From positions 62,001-126,000 of the forward strand of contig NZ_JAHKRK010000002.1 of NCBI RefSeq assembly GCF_019396355.1: a stretch of DNA of 64,000 bases, in the 5' to 3' direction. The stretch's first letter is position 1. Each line of letters starts with the position of its first letter. Positions 44,733-52,968 of the stretch are shown in pieces. The notes beneath the pieces are model-generated. The model was not told where the DNA came from. It ran no database searches and saw only the letters and a program-made list of their open reading frames with translations. A program made the translations under genes and the position numbers. This stretch comes from Pseudonocardia nigra. GTDB taxonomy: Bacteria > Actinomycetota > Actinomycetes > Mycobacteriales > Pseudonocardiaceae.

Positions 44733-46528
44733 TGCGGGCGATCATGGTCATGTTCGACAGCCTCAACCGGCGGATGCTGCCGCCGTACGGCTGCGACCGG
44801 GTGCACGCCCCGAACTTCGCGCGGCTCGCGCAGCGCAGCGTCACGTTCGACAACTGCTACGGCGGCAGCATGCCGTGCATGCCGGCGCGCCGCGAGCTGC
44901 ACTCGGGCCGCTACAACTTCCTGCACCGCTCCTGGGGGCCGCTGGAGCCGTTCGACGACTCGATGCCGGAGATCCTGCGTCGCAGCGGCGTGTACACCCA
45001 TCTCGTCAGCGACCACCAGCACTACTGGGAGGACGGCGGGGCCACCTACCACACCCGCTACTCCAGCTTCGAGTTCTTCCGCGGGCAGGAGGGCGACAAG
45101 TGGAAGGGCCACGTCGCCGACCCGCACCCGCCGGAGGACCTCAAGGCCCTCAAGCACGACCTGTGGCGCCAGGACTGGATCAACCGTGGCTACCTCGCCG
45201 ACGAGGCCGACCACCCGCAGACCCGCACGTTCGACGCCGGCCTGGAGTTCCTCGCCACCAACGCCGACGCCGATCGGTGGTTCCTGCAGATCGAGACGTT
45301 CGACCCGCACGAGCCGTTCTTCAGCTACGCCGACCACAAGGCGCACTACCCGCACGACCACGCCGGCCCGCACTTCGACTGGCCCGACTACGGCAAGGTC
45401 ACCCAGGACGCGGGGACCGTCGAGCACGCCCGGCTGGAGTACGCCGCCCTGCTGACCATGTGCGACCAGTCGCTGGGGCGCGTCCTCGACGCGATGGACG
45501 CCCACGACATGTGGGACGACACCCTGCTCATCGTCTGCACCGACCACGGCTTCCTGCTCGGCGAGCACGGCTGGTTCGGCAAGAACGTGCAGCCCTGGTA
45601 CGACGAGACGATCCACACGCCGCTGTTCGTGTGGGACCCGCGCAGCCCGCGCGGCGGGGAACGCCGGGCCGAGCTGGTGCAGACGATCGACTTCGCGCCC
45701 ACGCTCCTCGACTTCTTCGGCGTCGCGCCCACGCCGGACATGCAGGGCGCTCCCCTGCCGGTCGCCGAGACCACGGGCGGGCGCGACGCCGCCCTGTTCG
45801 GCATCTTCGGCGGCCACGTCTGCGTCACCGACGGGCGCTACGTCTACATGCGCGCGCCCCGCGATCCCGCGAACCAGCCGCTGCACGAGCACACCCTGAT
45901 GCCCACGCACATGGTCGGGCACTTCAGCACCGCGGCGCTCGCGCAGGCCGAGCTCGCCGAGCCGTTCGCGTTCACCAAGGGGGTGCCGCTGCTGCGGGTG
46001 CCCGCCACCAGCTGGGTCAACCCGTGGACGTTCGGGTCGCTGCTGTTCGACCTCGCCACCGACCCCGACCAGCAGCATCCGCTCGTCGACGACGCGCTCG
46101 AGCAGCGGCTCGCCACCGCGCTGCGCGACCTGCTGGTGGCCACCGACGCCCCCGCCGACCAGTTCGCCCGCCTCGGGCTGCCCGCCGACGGCCCGATCGG
46201 CACCGAGCACCTGCTGGTTCGGGCGCAGCGGGCCCAGGCGGAGGCGGCGACCGAGCCCGTGCCGCCCGCCTCGTCGTTCCCCGCGTCCCGACTCGGCGTC
46301 ACCACCCCGCTGCGGGACCTCCTCGCCGACGACCGGGCCAGGGAGGTGCTCGACCGGCACGCCGCCGCGCTGGTCGGCGGGCCGATCGCCGGGTTCGCCG
46401 GGGCGCTGCCCCTGCTGCAGCTCGCCGCGATGACCGTCGGGCTGTTGCCCGCTGCGCTGCTGCGCGCGATCGCCGACGACCTCGCCGCGCTCGACCCCGA
46501 GCTGCAGGAGACCACCACCGCGGTCTGA
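44732..46528 (+). CDS. Type I sulfatase (formylglycine-dependent), cytosolic
   Basis: A 598-residue sulfatase. The modification motif is CMPAR (C49-R53), with C49 the residue turned into formylglycine by the neighbouring FGE. Metal ligands are expected at D9 (MVMFDS), and in CTDHGFLLGEHGWFGKN. There is no signal peptide, so it works inside the cell on an imported sulfate ester; the MFS gene that follows may be the importer. The C-terminal about 120 residues are an Ala/Leu-rich extension beyond the catalytic core. Substrate unknown; it is longer than choline-sulfatases (about 500). Confidence 0.92.
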   Translation: MRAIMVMFDSLNRRMLPPYGCDRVHAPNFARLAQRSVTFDNCYGGSMPCMPARRELHSGRYNFLHRSWGPLEPFDDSMPEILRRSGVYTHLVSDHQHYWEDGGATYHTRYSSFEFFRGQEGDKWKGHVADPHPPEDLKALKHDLWRQDWINRGYLADEADHPQTRTFDAGLEFLATNADADRWFLQIETFDPHEPFFSYADHKAHYPHDHAGPHFDWPDYGKVTQDAGTVEHARLEYAALLTMCDQSLGRVLDAMDAHDMWDDTLLIVCTDHGFLLGEHGWFGKNVQPWYDETIHTPLFVWDPRSPRGGERRAELVQTIDFAPTLLDFFGVAPTPDMQGAPLPVAETTGGRDAALFGIFGGHVCVTDGRYVYMRAPRDPANQPLHEHTLMPTHMVGHFSTAALAQAELAEPFAFTKGVPLLRVPATSWVNPWTFGSLLFDLATDPDQQHPLVDDALEQRLATALRDLLVATDAPADQFARLGLPADGPIGTEHLLVRAQRAQAEAATEPVPPASSFPASRLGVTTPLRDLLADDRAREVLDRHAAALVGGPIAGFAGALPLLQLAAMTVGLLPAALLRAIADDLAALDPELQETTTAV

Positions 46529-46617
46529 CCGCACCCCACCACCGACCCGACGGACCAGGGAGGCCGCCGGGCCGGTGGCCCCTGCCCGGAAACGCCTCCC
46601 GCCACGAGGAGACAACG

Positions 46618-47976
46618 ATGTCCACGGAGCAGGCCGTCCCGGCCGACCCCATCCCGCCCGCGAAGCCCTCCACCCCGAGCGCCCGCGGCCGCGGCCGCAA
46701 CCTCACCGTCCTCGGCGGCTCGATGCTCGTCGACGGCGGCGAGTCCAGCATGATCTCCGGTCTGTTCCCGGTGATCCGGGCGAGCCTCGGGCTCTCCCTC
46801 GGCGCGCTGGGCATCCTCACCGCCGCCGCCCGCCTGATCGGCGTGGTGGCCGGCCCGGGGTGGGTGTGGCTCGCCCGCCGCACGAGCCACAAGGCGGTGC
46901 TCGTGATCGCCACCGGGTTCTGGGGGATCTGGGCGATCCTGGCCGGCCTGGCGCAGAACTTCACGCAGCTGGTCATCCTGTACACGATCTCCGCCGCGGG
47001 CGCCGCCGCAGGCCACGCGATCGTCCCGGAGATCATCGGCGACTCGTTCGACGACGCCAAGCGCGGCCGCGCCGTCGGGTGGCTCTACGGCGGCATCGCC
47101 GCGGGCGCCGCCGTGCTCGCCCCGCTGATCGGGCAGCTCGCCAGGGTCGAGGACGGCTGGCGCTACGGCTTCTTCATCGCCGGTGGCCTCAACGTCGTGT
47201 TCGGCCTGCTCATCTGGGCGTTCTACCGCGACCCCGGCACCGGCGCGGCGGAGGCCCAGCTGAGCGACCTGACCCAGGAGGCGCGCGACCGCGAGTCGAG
47301 GGTGACCTGGGCGAAGGTCCGATCGCTCTTCGGCATCCGCAGCTATGTGTTGCTCCTGATCTCCCGCCTGCTGAGCAGTCACCTGCTCGTCGGGGCGTTC
47401 GGCGTGGTACTGCTCGTGGACGCGTTCGGGTTCGACAACGCCGTCGCCGCCGCCGTCCTCGCCCCGTTCGGGATCGGCTACCTGGCCGGGACCTTCGCGG
47501 GCGGGCAGATCGCGGACCGGATGCACGCCCGCAGCCCGCTGCGGGGGCGCATCGCGTTCCTGCAGGTCGCCCAGGTGCTCTTCGCCGTCTTCGCCTACTT
47601 CGGCACCCAGGTCGGGTGGAACGCGATCTGGCCTTTCCTGGTGATGTTCGGGCTAATGGGCTTCGCGATGGGACTCAACCCGGGCGTCAACCGGCCGCTG
47701 GTCATGTCGGTTGTGCCGCCCGAGCTGCGCGGCGCCGCGTTCGCGGTGTACGTCTCCGTCGTGGAGTCGCTCGGGTTCGCCGTCTACACGCTGCTGGCCG
47801 GGTTCCTCGCCGAGGCGATCGGTCTGCAGGCGGTGTTCCTGTGGCTCGTCGTGGGGCTGATGACACTCAATGGCGCTTTCCTGGGCCTCCTGTACCGGCC
47901 CTACGCTCGCGACGTGACCAACATGGAGGCCGAGCTCGACCGGCGCCGCGCCCACGCGCTCGGGAACGACACGTGA
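46618..47976 (+). CDS. MFS transporter of the sulfatase operon
   Basis: A 452-residue 12-TM MFS protein. TM1 region SMLVDGGESSMISGLFPVI, motif-A-like WVWLARRTSHK and GQIADRMHARSPLRGR are visible; the charged central loop separates TM6 and TM7. ATG 46618 has GAGGAGA upstream. It follows the sulfatase by 89 bases in the same direction and is likely to move the sulfated substrate or its product. Its stop overlaps the first DUF202 start (GTGA). Confidence 0.88.
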   Translation: MSTEQAVPADPIPPAKPSTPSARGRGRNLTVLGGSMLVDGGESSMISGLFPVIRASLGLSLGALGILTAAARLIGVVAGPGWVWLARRTSHKAVLVIATGFWGIWAILAGLAQNFTQLVILYTISAAGAAAGHAIVPEIIGDSFDDAKRGRAVGWLYGGIAAGAAVLAPLIGQLARVEDGWRYGFFIAGGLNVVFGLLIWAFYRDPGTGAAEAQLSDLTQEARDRESRVTWAKVRSLFGIRSYVLLLISRLLSSHLLVGAFGVVLLVDAFGFDNAVAAAVLAPFGIGYLAGTFAGGQIADRMHARSPLRGRIAFLQVAQVLFAVFAYFGTQVGWNAIWPFLVMFGLMGFAMGLNPGVNRPLVMSVVPPELRGAAFAVYVSVVESLGFAVYTLLAGFLAEAIGLQAVFLWLVVGLMTLNGAFLGLLYRPYARDVTNMEAELDRRRAHALGNDT

Positions 47977-48338
47977 CGGAGCGGCGGCGGCCCCGCTGGG
48001 TCTACACGGCGGGCTCCGAGCCGGACCCCCGGTTCAGCCTCGCCAACGAACGCACGTTCCTCGCGTGGATCCGCACGGCGCTCGCCCTGCTGGCGGCAGC
48101 GGTCGCGGTCGACGCGCTGCGCGTCCCCGCCGACCCCCGCCTGCGCACCGCACTGGCCGTGGCGCTGGGGCTCGCCGGGCTCGTGCTGCCGGTGGTGGCT
48201 GCGCTGCGGTGGGCCGTCGCCGAACGAGCGCTGCGGGAGGAACGGCCGCTGCCCGGTGGGACGGTGGTGCCGCTGCTCGCGGTGCTGCTCGTCGCGGTGG
48301 CGGGCGGCGTCATCGCCGCGGCCCTGTCCGCGCCATGA
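47973..48338 (+). CDS. DUF202 (YidH-like) membrane protein
   Basis: A 121-residue, three-TM protein. The family motif is FSLANERTFLAWIRTALALLAAAVAV at about residues 22-47, where N-E-R-T-x-L-A-W is diagnostic. Function of DUF202 proteins is unknown. GTG 47973 overlaps the MFS stop, and its own stop overlaps the next DUF202 gene, so the three form an operon. Confidence 0.88.
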   Translation: MTERRRPRWVYTAGSEPDPRFSLANERTFLAWIRTALALLAAAVAVDALRVPADPRLRTALAVALGLAGLVLPVVAALRWAVAERALREERPLPGGTVVPLLAVLLVAVAGGVIAAALSAP

Positions 48339-48658
48339 GCGCGTCCCGGGACCGGGGCGCGCAGGCCGAGCGCACCGGGCTGGCCTGGGAACGGACGGCG
48401 GCGGCGCTGGGCACGGCCGCGATCGTCATCGGGCGCATCACCGCAGAGCGGCTGGGCGCCGTAGCCCTCGTCCTCGCCGGTGCGGGCGCTCTCGGCTGCG
48501 TCCTCCTGCTGGTCCGCGGCAGGCGCCGCGGTGCCCGTTGGGGAGCCGCTCTCACCGGTGGCCATCCCGGCCCGAGCGGCGACGCCGTCCTCGTCGCGGC
48601 CGGTGTGGTGATGCTGCTCGCCGGGCTGGAGGTGGCCCGCCTGCTCCTCGGCCCGTGA
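48335..48658 (+). CDS. DUF202 family membrane protein (second, divergent)
   Basis: A 107-residue protein with a weakened DUF202 motif (AERTGLAWERTAAALGTAAIV) and three hydrophobic segments. ATG 48335 overlaps the preceding TGA. Tandem DUF202 pairs are common in actinobacteria and may form a hetero-oligomer; role unknown. Confidence 0.85.
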   Translation: MSASRDRGAQAERTGLAWERTAAALGTAAIVIGRITAERLGAVALVLAGAGALGCVLLLVRGRRRGARWGAALTGGHPGPSGDAVLVAAGVVMLLAGLEVARLLLGP

Positions 48659-48680
48659 CGAGATCACCCACGATCGGCCC

Positions 48681-48729
48681 CAGCAAGGTGGCTTTCCTAC
48701 GGTGGTACCGCAGTAGAGCCACCGTGCTG
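48681..48729. terminator. Bidirectional terminator-like hairpin
   Basis: Arms 48681-48702 and 48708-48729 pair with four mismatches in 22 around a 5-base loop. It lies between two convergent genes (DUF202 and manganese catalase) and carries the AAAGCCAC core (on the minus strand) found in the hairpins at 14445 and 20237. Confidence 0.6.
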
Positions 48730-48746
48730 CGGTTCTTCGGGACTCG

Positions 48747-49622
48747 TCAGCTGCTCTTCGTCGACTCCTGGGCGAGCGGCTGCATGTCCGGCGGCAGCGT
48801 GCCGAACAGGCGCGGGTCGCCGGGCTGCAGCTGCTGGCGGTCGTCGCTCTGGGGGCGCGGGTTCTCCTCGTAGGTGAACTCGCGGCCGCTGCCGTCGGGC
48901 ATCGGCCCACGCGCCCAGCGGCCGTTGCCGGCCTCCGGGCCGTCGCTGCAGTTCATGTAGTTGTTGACGTTGTTCAGGTCCTGCTCCGACTCGTTCGGGT
49001 ACGCCTCGGGCACCGGCAGGCCTCCCAGTCCGTCCTCCTTGAGCTGCTCGATCGCGGCCAGCCACTGCTGCTGGTGCATGTGGTCGCGGGCGAGGTTGAA
49101 CCGCAGCATCTCCTTGACGCCCGGGTCGTCGGTCATGTTGTAGAGCCGGGCGACCTGCAGCCGGCCCTGCATCTCGGCGGTGGCATTGAGGTGGAAGTCG
49201 GCCATCAGGTTGCCCGACGACGTGGTGTAGGCGCCCACCCACGGCACGCCCATGCTGTCCTGGAAGTAGGCGCCACCACCGTTGGCGATCATGTGCTGGG
49301 TGTTGGAGCCGCCGTAGATCGCGGCCAGCGCCGGGTTGCTGTTCGCCGCCGCCTCCTGCACCGTCAGCGGCGCGCCCTCGTTCAGCCGCGCGATCATCAC
49401 ACACAGCATCTCGACGTGGGCCAGCTCCTCCGTGCCGATGCCCAGCAGCATGTCCTTGTACTTGCCGGGGAGCCGACAGTTCCAGCCCTGCTGGAGGTAC
49501 TGCAGCGCCACCGTCAGCTCGCCCCACTTGCCGCCGAGCACCTCCTGCAGGCGGCGGGCGAACGCGGGGTCCGGGCCGTCGGGTTTGGCCTCGAACTGCA
49601 GCGTCTGGACGTGGTAGAACAT
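48747..49622 (-). CDS. Manganese catalase
   Basis: A 291-residue dimanganese catalase, which splits hydrogen peroxide. Candidate Mn ligands are E35 (WGELTVA), E66 and H69 (GTEELAHVEM), E150 (ATAEMQGR) and H181 (ARDHMHQQQW), the pattern of the family. The C-terminal tail after about residue 235 is rich in Pro, Asp and Gln, as in other bacterial Mn catalases. ATG 49622 has GAGGAGG upstream. It is divergent from a hemerythrin gene, a pairing typical of general-stress regulons. Confidence 0.95.
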   Translation of the reverse strand: MFYHVQTLQFEAKPDGPDPAFARRLQEVLGGKWGELTVALQYLQQGWNCRLPGKYKDMLLGIGTEELAHVEMLCVMIARLNEGAPLTVQEAAANSNPALAAIYGGSNTQHMIANGGGAYFQDSMGVPWVGAYTTSSGNLMADFHLNATAEMQGRLQVARLYNMTDDPGVKEMLRFNLARDHMHQQQWLAAIEQLKEDGLGGLPVPEAYPNESEQDLNNVNNYMNCSDGPEAGNGRWARGPMPDGSGREFTYEENPRPQSDDRQQLQPGDPRLFGTLPPDMQPLAQESTKSS

Positions 49623-49758
49623 CGCGCCTCCTCGTTGAGCGCCGGCCGTCGCCGACGCACTGGTGCCCAGGCTCACCGCCCCGCACGTCCTCCCTGGGCC
49701 TCGTCACGTCCTCGGCGGGCCGCCATCCGGCCCCACCGGGCCGACTTCGATCGGCAGC

Positions 49759-49783
49759 GGTTGTGCACGACCGATCCGGGTAA
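49759..49783 (+). promoter_or_regulatory. SigB/SigF-type stress promoter
   Basis: GGTTGT at 49759-49764 and GGGTAA at 49778-49783 resemble the GTTT...GGGTA(A/T) promoters used by actinobacterial stress sigma factors of the SigB/SigF group. It lies 37 bases upstream of the hemerythrin GTG. The -35 has a G where T is usual. Confidence 0.45.
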
Positions 49784-49819
49784 CCGGCCCCGGATCAGCG
49801 ACGTAGAGGAGAAGCTCCC

Positions 49820-50395
49820 GTGGACCACGCAATGCCCGGCAAGGACCAGAGCAACAAGCTGATGGACGCGATCGTCACCGATCACCGCGAGGTCGAGCAG
49901 ATGTTCCGCGAGCTCGAGCAGGGCGTGCCGGAGCCGGCCGACCGCCGGGCACTCGTCGACAAGGTGATCATCGAGCTGGTGCGGCACTCCGTCGCCGAGG
50001 AACAGCTCCTCTACCCCGCGGCGCGCAAGCTCCTCCCCGACGGGGACGAGACCGCCGACCGGGAGCTCGCCGAGCACGCCGAGGCCGAGCGCACCATGGA
50101 CCGGCTGCACGGCCTGGACGCAGAAAACCCCGAGTTCGAGCCGCTGCTGCGTCAGCTGATGACCGAGATCCGCGAGCACGTCCACGACGAGGAGTCGATG
50201 CTGCTGCCGCGGCTCACCACAGCCGCGGGGCTCGAGGGGACCAACCGGATGGGCAGCATGATCGAGGCCGCGAAGAAGGTGGCGCCCACCCGTCCGCACC
50301 CCGACGCGCCGGACACGCCCCCCGGCAACGTCATGAACTCCTTCACCGGGCTGGTGGACCGGATGCGGGACGCCTTCTCCGGTCGCGGCCGCTGA
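49820..50395 (+). CDS. Hemerythrin HHE domain protein
   Basis: A 191-residue four-helix-bundle hemerythrin-like protein. Iron ligand candidates: H22 (TDHREVEQ), H55 and E59/E60 (VRHSVAEEQLLYP), H86 (AEHAEAERTM) and H118/H120 with E123 (HVHDEESMLLPRL). Such proteins bind a di-iron centre and are linked to oxygen, NO or peroxide stress. GTG 49820 has GAGGAGAAG upstream. The C-terminal about 55 residues are a flexible Pro-rich tail. Confidence 0.9.
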   Translation: MDHAMPGKDQSNKLMDAIVTDHREVEQMFRELEQGVPEPADRRALVDKVIIELVRHSVAEEQLLYPAARKLLPDGDETADRELAEHAEAERTMDRLHGLDAENPEFEPLLRQLMTEIREHVHDEESMLLPRLTTAAGLEGTNRMGSMIEAAKKVAPTRPHPDAPDTPPGNVMNSFTGLVDRMRDAFSGRGR

Positions 50396-50470
50396 CCGCG
50401 ACGGGAGCCGCGACGGCGCGCCGATGCCGGACGTGCCGGCCCCCGGAGCACGGGGCGGCAGACTTCCGGC

Positions 50471-51130
50471 GTGGACGACGCGGAGATCGTCGAACGGACG
50501 GCGGGACACTGCGGCGAGCTCGTGCTGCTGCGCCGCGGGGGGCACCACGAGATCGTCGCCAACGGGGTGTTCCTCATGGACACCCGCGGCGGCGCCTCGG
50601 AGCGGCTGCTCGTCACGGCGGCCGCGGAGCGCACACCACCGCCGGGCCGCATGCTGATCGCGGGTCTCGGGGTCGGGTTCTCCCTCGCGGCGGCGCTCGC
50701 CCACCGGGCGGTCGGTGCGGTCACGGTCGTCGAGCGCGAACCGGCCGTGCTGCGCTGGAACCTCGGCCCGCTCGCCCCCCTGCACGGCGACGCGCTGCGC
50801 GACCCGCGCGTCCGGGTGCACGAGGCCGACGCCGTGGAGCTGATCGCCGACGCCGGCGCCGCGTCCTTCGACGCGATCTGCCTCGACGTCGACAACGGGC
50901 CGGACTGGGTCGTCACCCCCGGCAACCGCAGGCTCTACGACGACGGCGGGCTGGCCGCCGCGGCCCGGGCGCTGTCCCCGGGCGGGGTGCTGGCGATCTG
51001 GAGCGCCGCCCGATCCCCCGTGCTCGAGGAACGACTGGCCCGGCACTTCGCCGACGTCGAGGTACGGGAGGTGCCGGTCGCGCGCGGCGAGCCCGACGTG
51101 GTCGTGCTCGGCGTGCGCCCGCTGGATTGA
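50471..51130 (+). CDS. Spermidine-synthase-like methyltransferase-fold protein
   Basis: A 219-residue Rossmann protein. The SAM/dcSAM-binding loop is RMLIAGLGVGFSLAAAL (about 59-75), the acidic end of strand 2 is VTVVEREPAVL, and CLDVDNGPDW matches the catalytic loop of spermidine-synthase-like proteins. It is shorter than true spermidine synthases (about 280), so aminopropyl transfer is doubtful. GTG 50471 begins 75 bases after the hemerythrin gene. Substrate unknown. Confidence 0.75.
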   Translation: MDDAEIVERTAGHCGELVLLRRGGHHEIVANGVFLMDTRGGASERLLVTAAAERTPPPGRMLIAGLGVGFSLAAALAHRAVGAVTVVEREPAVLRWNLGPLAPLHGDALRDPRVRVHEADAVELIADAGAASFDAICLDVDNGPDWVVTPGNRRLYDDGGLAAAARALSPGGVLAIWSAARSPVLEERLARHFADVEVREVPVARGEPDVVVLGVRPLD

Positions 51131-51155
51131 CCGGCGATGACCGGCGACCTCGTCC

Positions 51156-51533
51156 TCAGACGACGACGATGTCGAGACCGGCGTCGAGCGCCCGGATGTC
51201 GTCAGGATCGGACGTGACGACCTTCGCCCGCAGCCTCCGGGCCAGCCATGCGACGTGCGCGTCGGTGACGTCCGCGGCCCCGGACGCACCGAGCAGCGAT
51301 CCCAGCTGGTAGGCGACCTCCTCGGAGAGCGGGTCGACGCGCACGGCGCGGGCTCGGATCAGCCGCATCACCGCGTGCTGACGAGGCGACCCGCGCCAGC
51401 ACTGAGCGACGACGCCGGCCGGCACGAACGCGGTGCGCCGGCTCGCGTACAACTCGTCGGCCACTGCCAGCATGCGCCGATCACGGCGCTCGAGCGCGAT
51501 CAGGGCTCCGGTGTCGAGCACGAGCACCGTCAT
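51156..51533 (-). CDS. vapC: VapC-type PIN-domain ribonuclease toxin
   Basis: A 125-residue PIN toxin, full length for VapC. Acidic active-site candidates are D7 (LVLDTGALI), E15, D91 (DVTDAHVAW) and D109 (VVTSDPDDI). It cleaves structured RNA, often tRNA. ATG 51533 overlaps the antitoxin TGA (ATGA). This is the only intact one of three PIN toxins in the window. Confidence 0.88.
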   Translation of the reverse strand: MTVLVLDTGALIALERRDRRMLAVADELYASRRTAFVPAGVVAQCWRGSPRQHAVMRLIRARAVRVDPLSEEVAYQLGSLLGASGAADVTDAHVAWLARRLRAKVVTSDPDDIRALDAGLDIVVV

Positions 51534-51772
51534 GCGGGGTCGGCATCGCCGAGCACGGACCGGGCCCACCGGCGGTCCGCCTCCGAGATCCCACCCGCGT
51601 CCGCAATCATTTCGTCCAGTACCGCGCGCGTCTCGGCCCAGTCCGGTTCCCGCTCGGCGAGTTCCGTGAAGTACCCCGAGACACTCTCGGCGTGCCCGGA
51701 CTCGACGGCACGCTGCGCCTTGGCCGCGACCTGCTCGGGGACGCTGATGGTGATCCGGGTCGTGCTGCTCAT
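51530..51772 (-). CDS. vapB: Ribbon-helix-helix antitoxin (VapB/ParD-like)
   Basis: An 80-residue antitoxin. The N-terminal TTRITISVPEQVAAKAQRAVESGHAESVSGYF, in two stretches, is a ribbon-helix-helix DNA-binding fold; the acidic C-terminal tail would wrap the toxin. ATG 51772 is preferred because the upstream ATG at 51799 falls inside the palindrome 51778-51800. Translationally coupled to the toxin. Confidence 0.85.
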   Translation of the reverse strand: MSSTTRITISVPEQVAAKAQRAVESGHAESVSGYFTELAEREPDWAETRAVLDEMIADAGGISEADRRWARSVLGDADPA

Positions 51773-51777
51773 ACACC

Positions 51778-51800
51778 AATCATACCTGACGCGTATCATT
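51778..51800. promoter_or_regulatory. Antitoxin operator
   Basis: Eight-base arms AATCATAC and GTATCATT (one mismatch) are separated by seven bases, just upstream of the antitoxin start. Position and AT-richness fit autoregulation by the antitoxin-toxin complex. Confidence 0.5.
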
Positions 51801-51818
51801 AGCGGGCCGGAGCGGTGG

Positions 51819-52823
51819 TCAGCTCGGCGGCGCTGTGCTGTCCCGCACGACGAGGGTGGTGGACAGCTCCACCCGGTCGCCGTGGGCGGGTTCGCCCCGG
51901 GTCAGGCGCAGCAGCAGCCGCACCGCCTCGGCCGCCATCTCCCGCACGGGCTGCCGCACGGTGGTGAGCCGCGGGGCCAGCCACAGCGCCTCGGGCAGGT
52001 CGTCGAAGCCGACCACGCTCAGGTCGTCGGGGATCCGCAGGCCCCGCTCGGCAGCGGCCTCGTACACCCCGCGGGCCAGCCGGTCGGAGCAGGCGAACAC
52101 CGCGGTCGGGCGCTCCCGCGCGGACAGCAGGGCGCGGGCCTGTGCGAGCCCGCCCGCCCGCGTCCAGTCCGAGTGCCGCACCCAGGTCGCGCGGGCGCGC
52201 GCCCCCGCGGCGGCCAGCGCCGATCGGTAGCCGTCGAGCCGGGCACGGCTGTTGAGCTGGTCGGCCCGCCCCCCGATCGCGGCCACCCGCTCGTGCCCGA
52301 GCGACACCAGGTGCTCCACCGCCGAGTAGCCGCCGGCCCAGTTCGTGGTGCCGACGCTGGGCAGGCCCTGTGCCGGTTCGACGCCGGGGTCGAGGACGAC
52401 CAGTTGCACCCCGGCCGCGGCGAGCCGGTCGCGCTGCGCCGGCGTCGGGTCGACGAGGGCGAGCACGGCGCCGGTCGCCCCGCGCGCGACGACCCGCTCG
52501 ACCCAGTCGGGCCCGTCGCCCCGTTCGTCGCGCACCGACACCACCACCACGTCGGAGCCCGCCTCCGCGGCGGCGCGCTGCACGCCGCCGAGCACCCGGG
52601 TGGCCCACGACCCCTCCACGCCGTCGAGCACCAGTTCCACGAGCCCGGAGGGCGCGACGGACTCGGCGGGGCGGCGGCGCTCGTAGCCCGCGGCGGTCAG
52701 CAGGTCCAGCACCCGGGCGCGCGTGCCCGCGGAGACGTCGCTGCGGCCGTTGAGCACCTTGGACACCGTGGGCACGGTGACGCCCGCGGCGGCCGCGATG
52801 TCGGCGAGCGTGGTTCGCGGCAT
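51819..52823 (-). CDS. LacI family transcriptional regulator
   Basis: A 334-residue LacI regulator. The HTH and hinge are TLADIAAAAGVTVPTVSKVLNGR (about 5-27); the periplasmic-binding-protein-like ligand domain holds RAIGG-type segments (VAAIGGRADQLNSRARLDGY) and FDDLPEALWLAPRLTTVRQP. ATG 52823. Divergent from the sugar operon at 52969, with two TTGCGCAA sites in between (52849 and 52938), so it should repress that operon in the absence of its sugar. Confidence 0.92.
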   Translation of the reverse strand: MPRTTLADIAAAAGVTVPTVSKVLNGRSDVSAGTRARVLDLLTAAGYERRRPAESVAPSGLVELVLDGVEGSWATRVLGGVQRAAAEAGSDVVVVSVRDERGDGPDWVERVVARGATGAVLALVDPTPAQRDRLAAAGVQLVVLDPGVEPAQGLPSVGTTNWAGGYSAVEHLVSLGHERVAAIGGRADQLNSRARLDGYRSALAAAGARARATWVRHSDWTRAGGLAQARALLSARERPTAVFACSDRLARGVYEAAAERGLRIPDDLSVVGFDDLPEALWLAPRLTTVRQPVREMAAEAVRLLLRLTRGEPAHGDRVELSTTLVVRDSTAPPS

Positions 52824-52848
52824 GCCCCATCCTGGCGGAAGGCAGGAT

Positions 52849-52860
52849 AGTTGCGCAACT
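52849..52860. promoter_or_regulatory. LacI operator O1
   Basis: AGTTGCGCAACT is a perfect 12-base palindrome with the central CG typical of LacI-family sites, 26 bases upstream of the LacI ATG. Confidence 0.65.
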
Positions 52861-52937
52861 TCTTGGCCGAATTTCGGGCGTTGACCTTTGTCCTCGAGCT
52901 TGTGACACTGACACCCGGCGCCCTGGCGGCGCAAGTA

Positions 52938-52945
52938 TTGCGCAA
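52938..52945. promoter_or_regulatory. LacI operator O2
   Basis: The TTGCGCAA core occurs again, extending to TTGCGCAACTT on one side as in O1, 24 bases before the GTG of the first dehydrogenase gene. The two centres are 87 bases apart, near eight helical turns, so DNA looping is possible. Confidence 0.6.
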
Positions 52946-52968
52946 CTTCAGGTGCGGGATGTGGTGCA

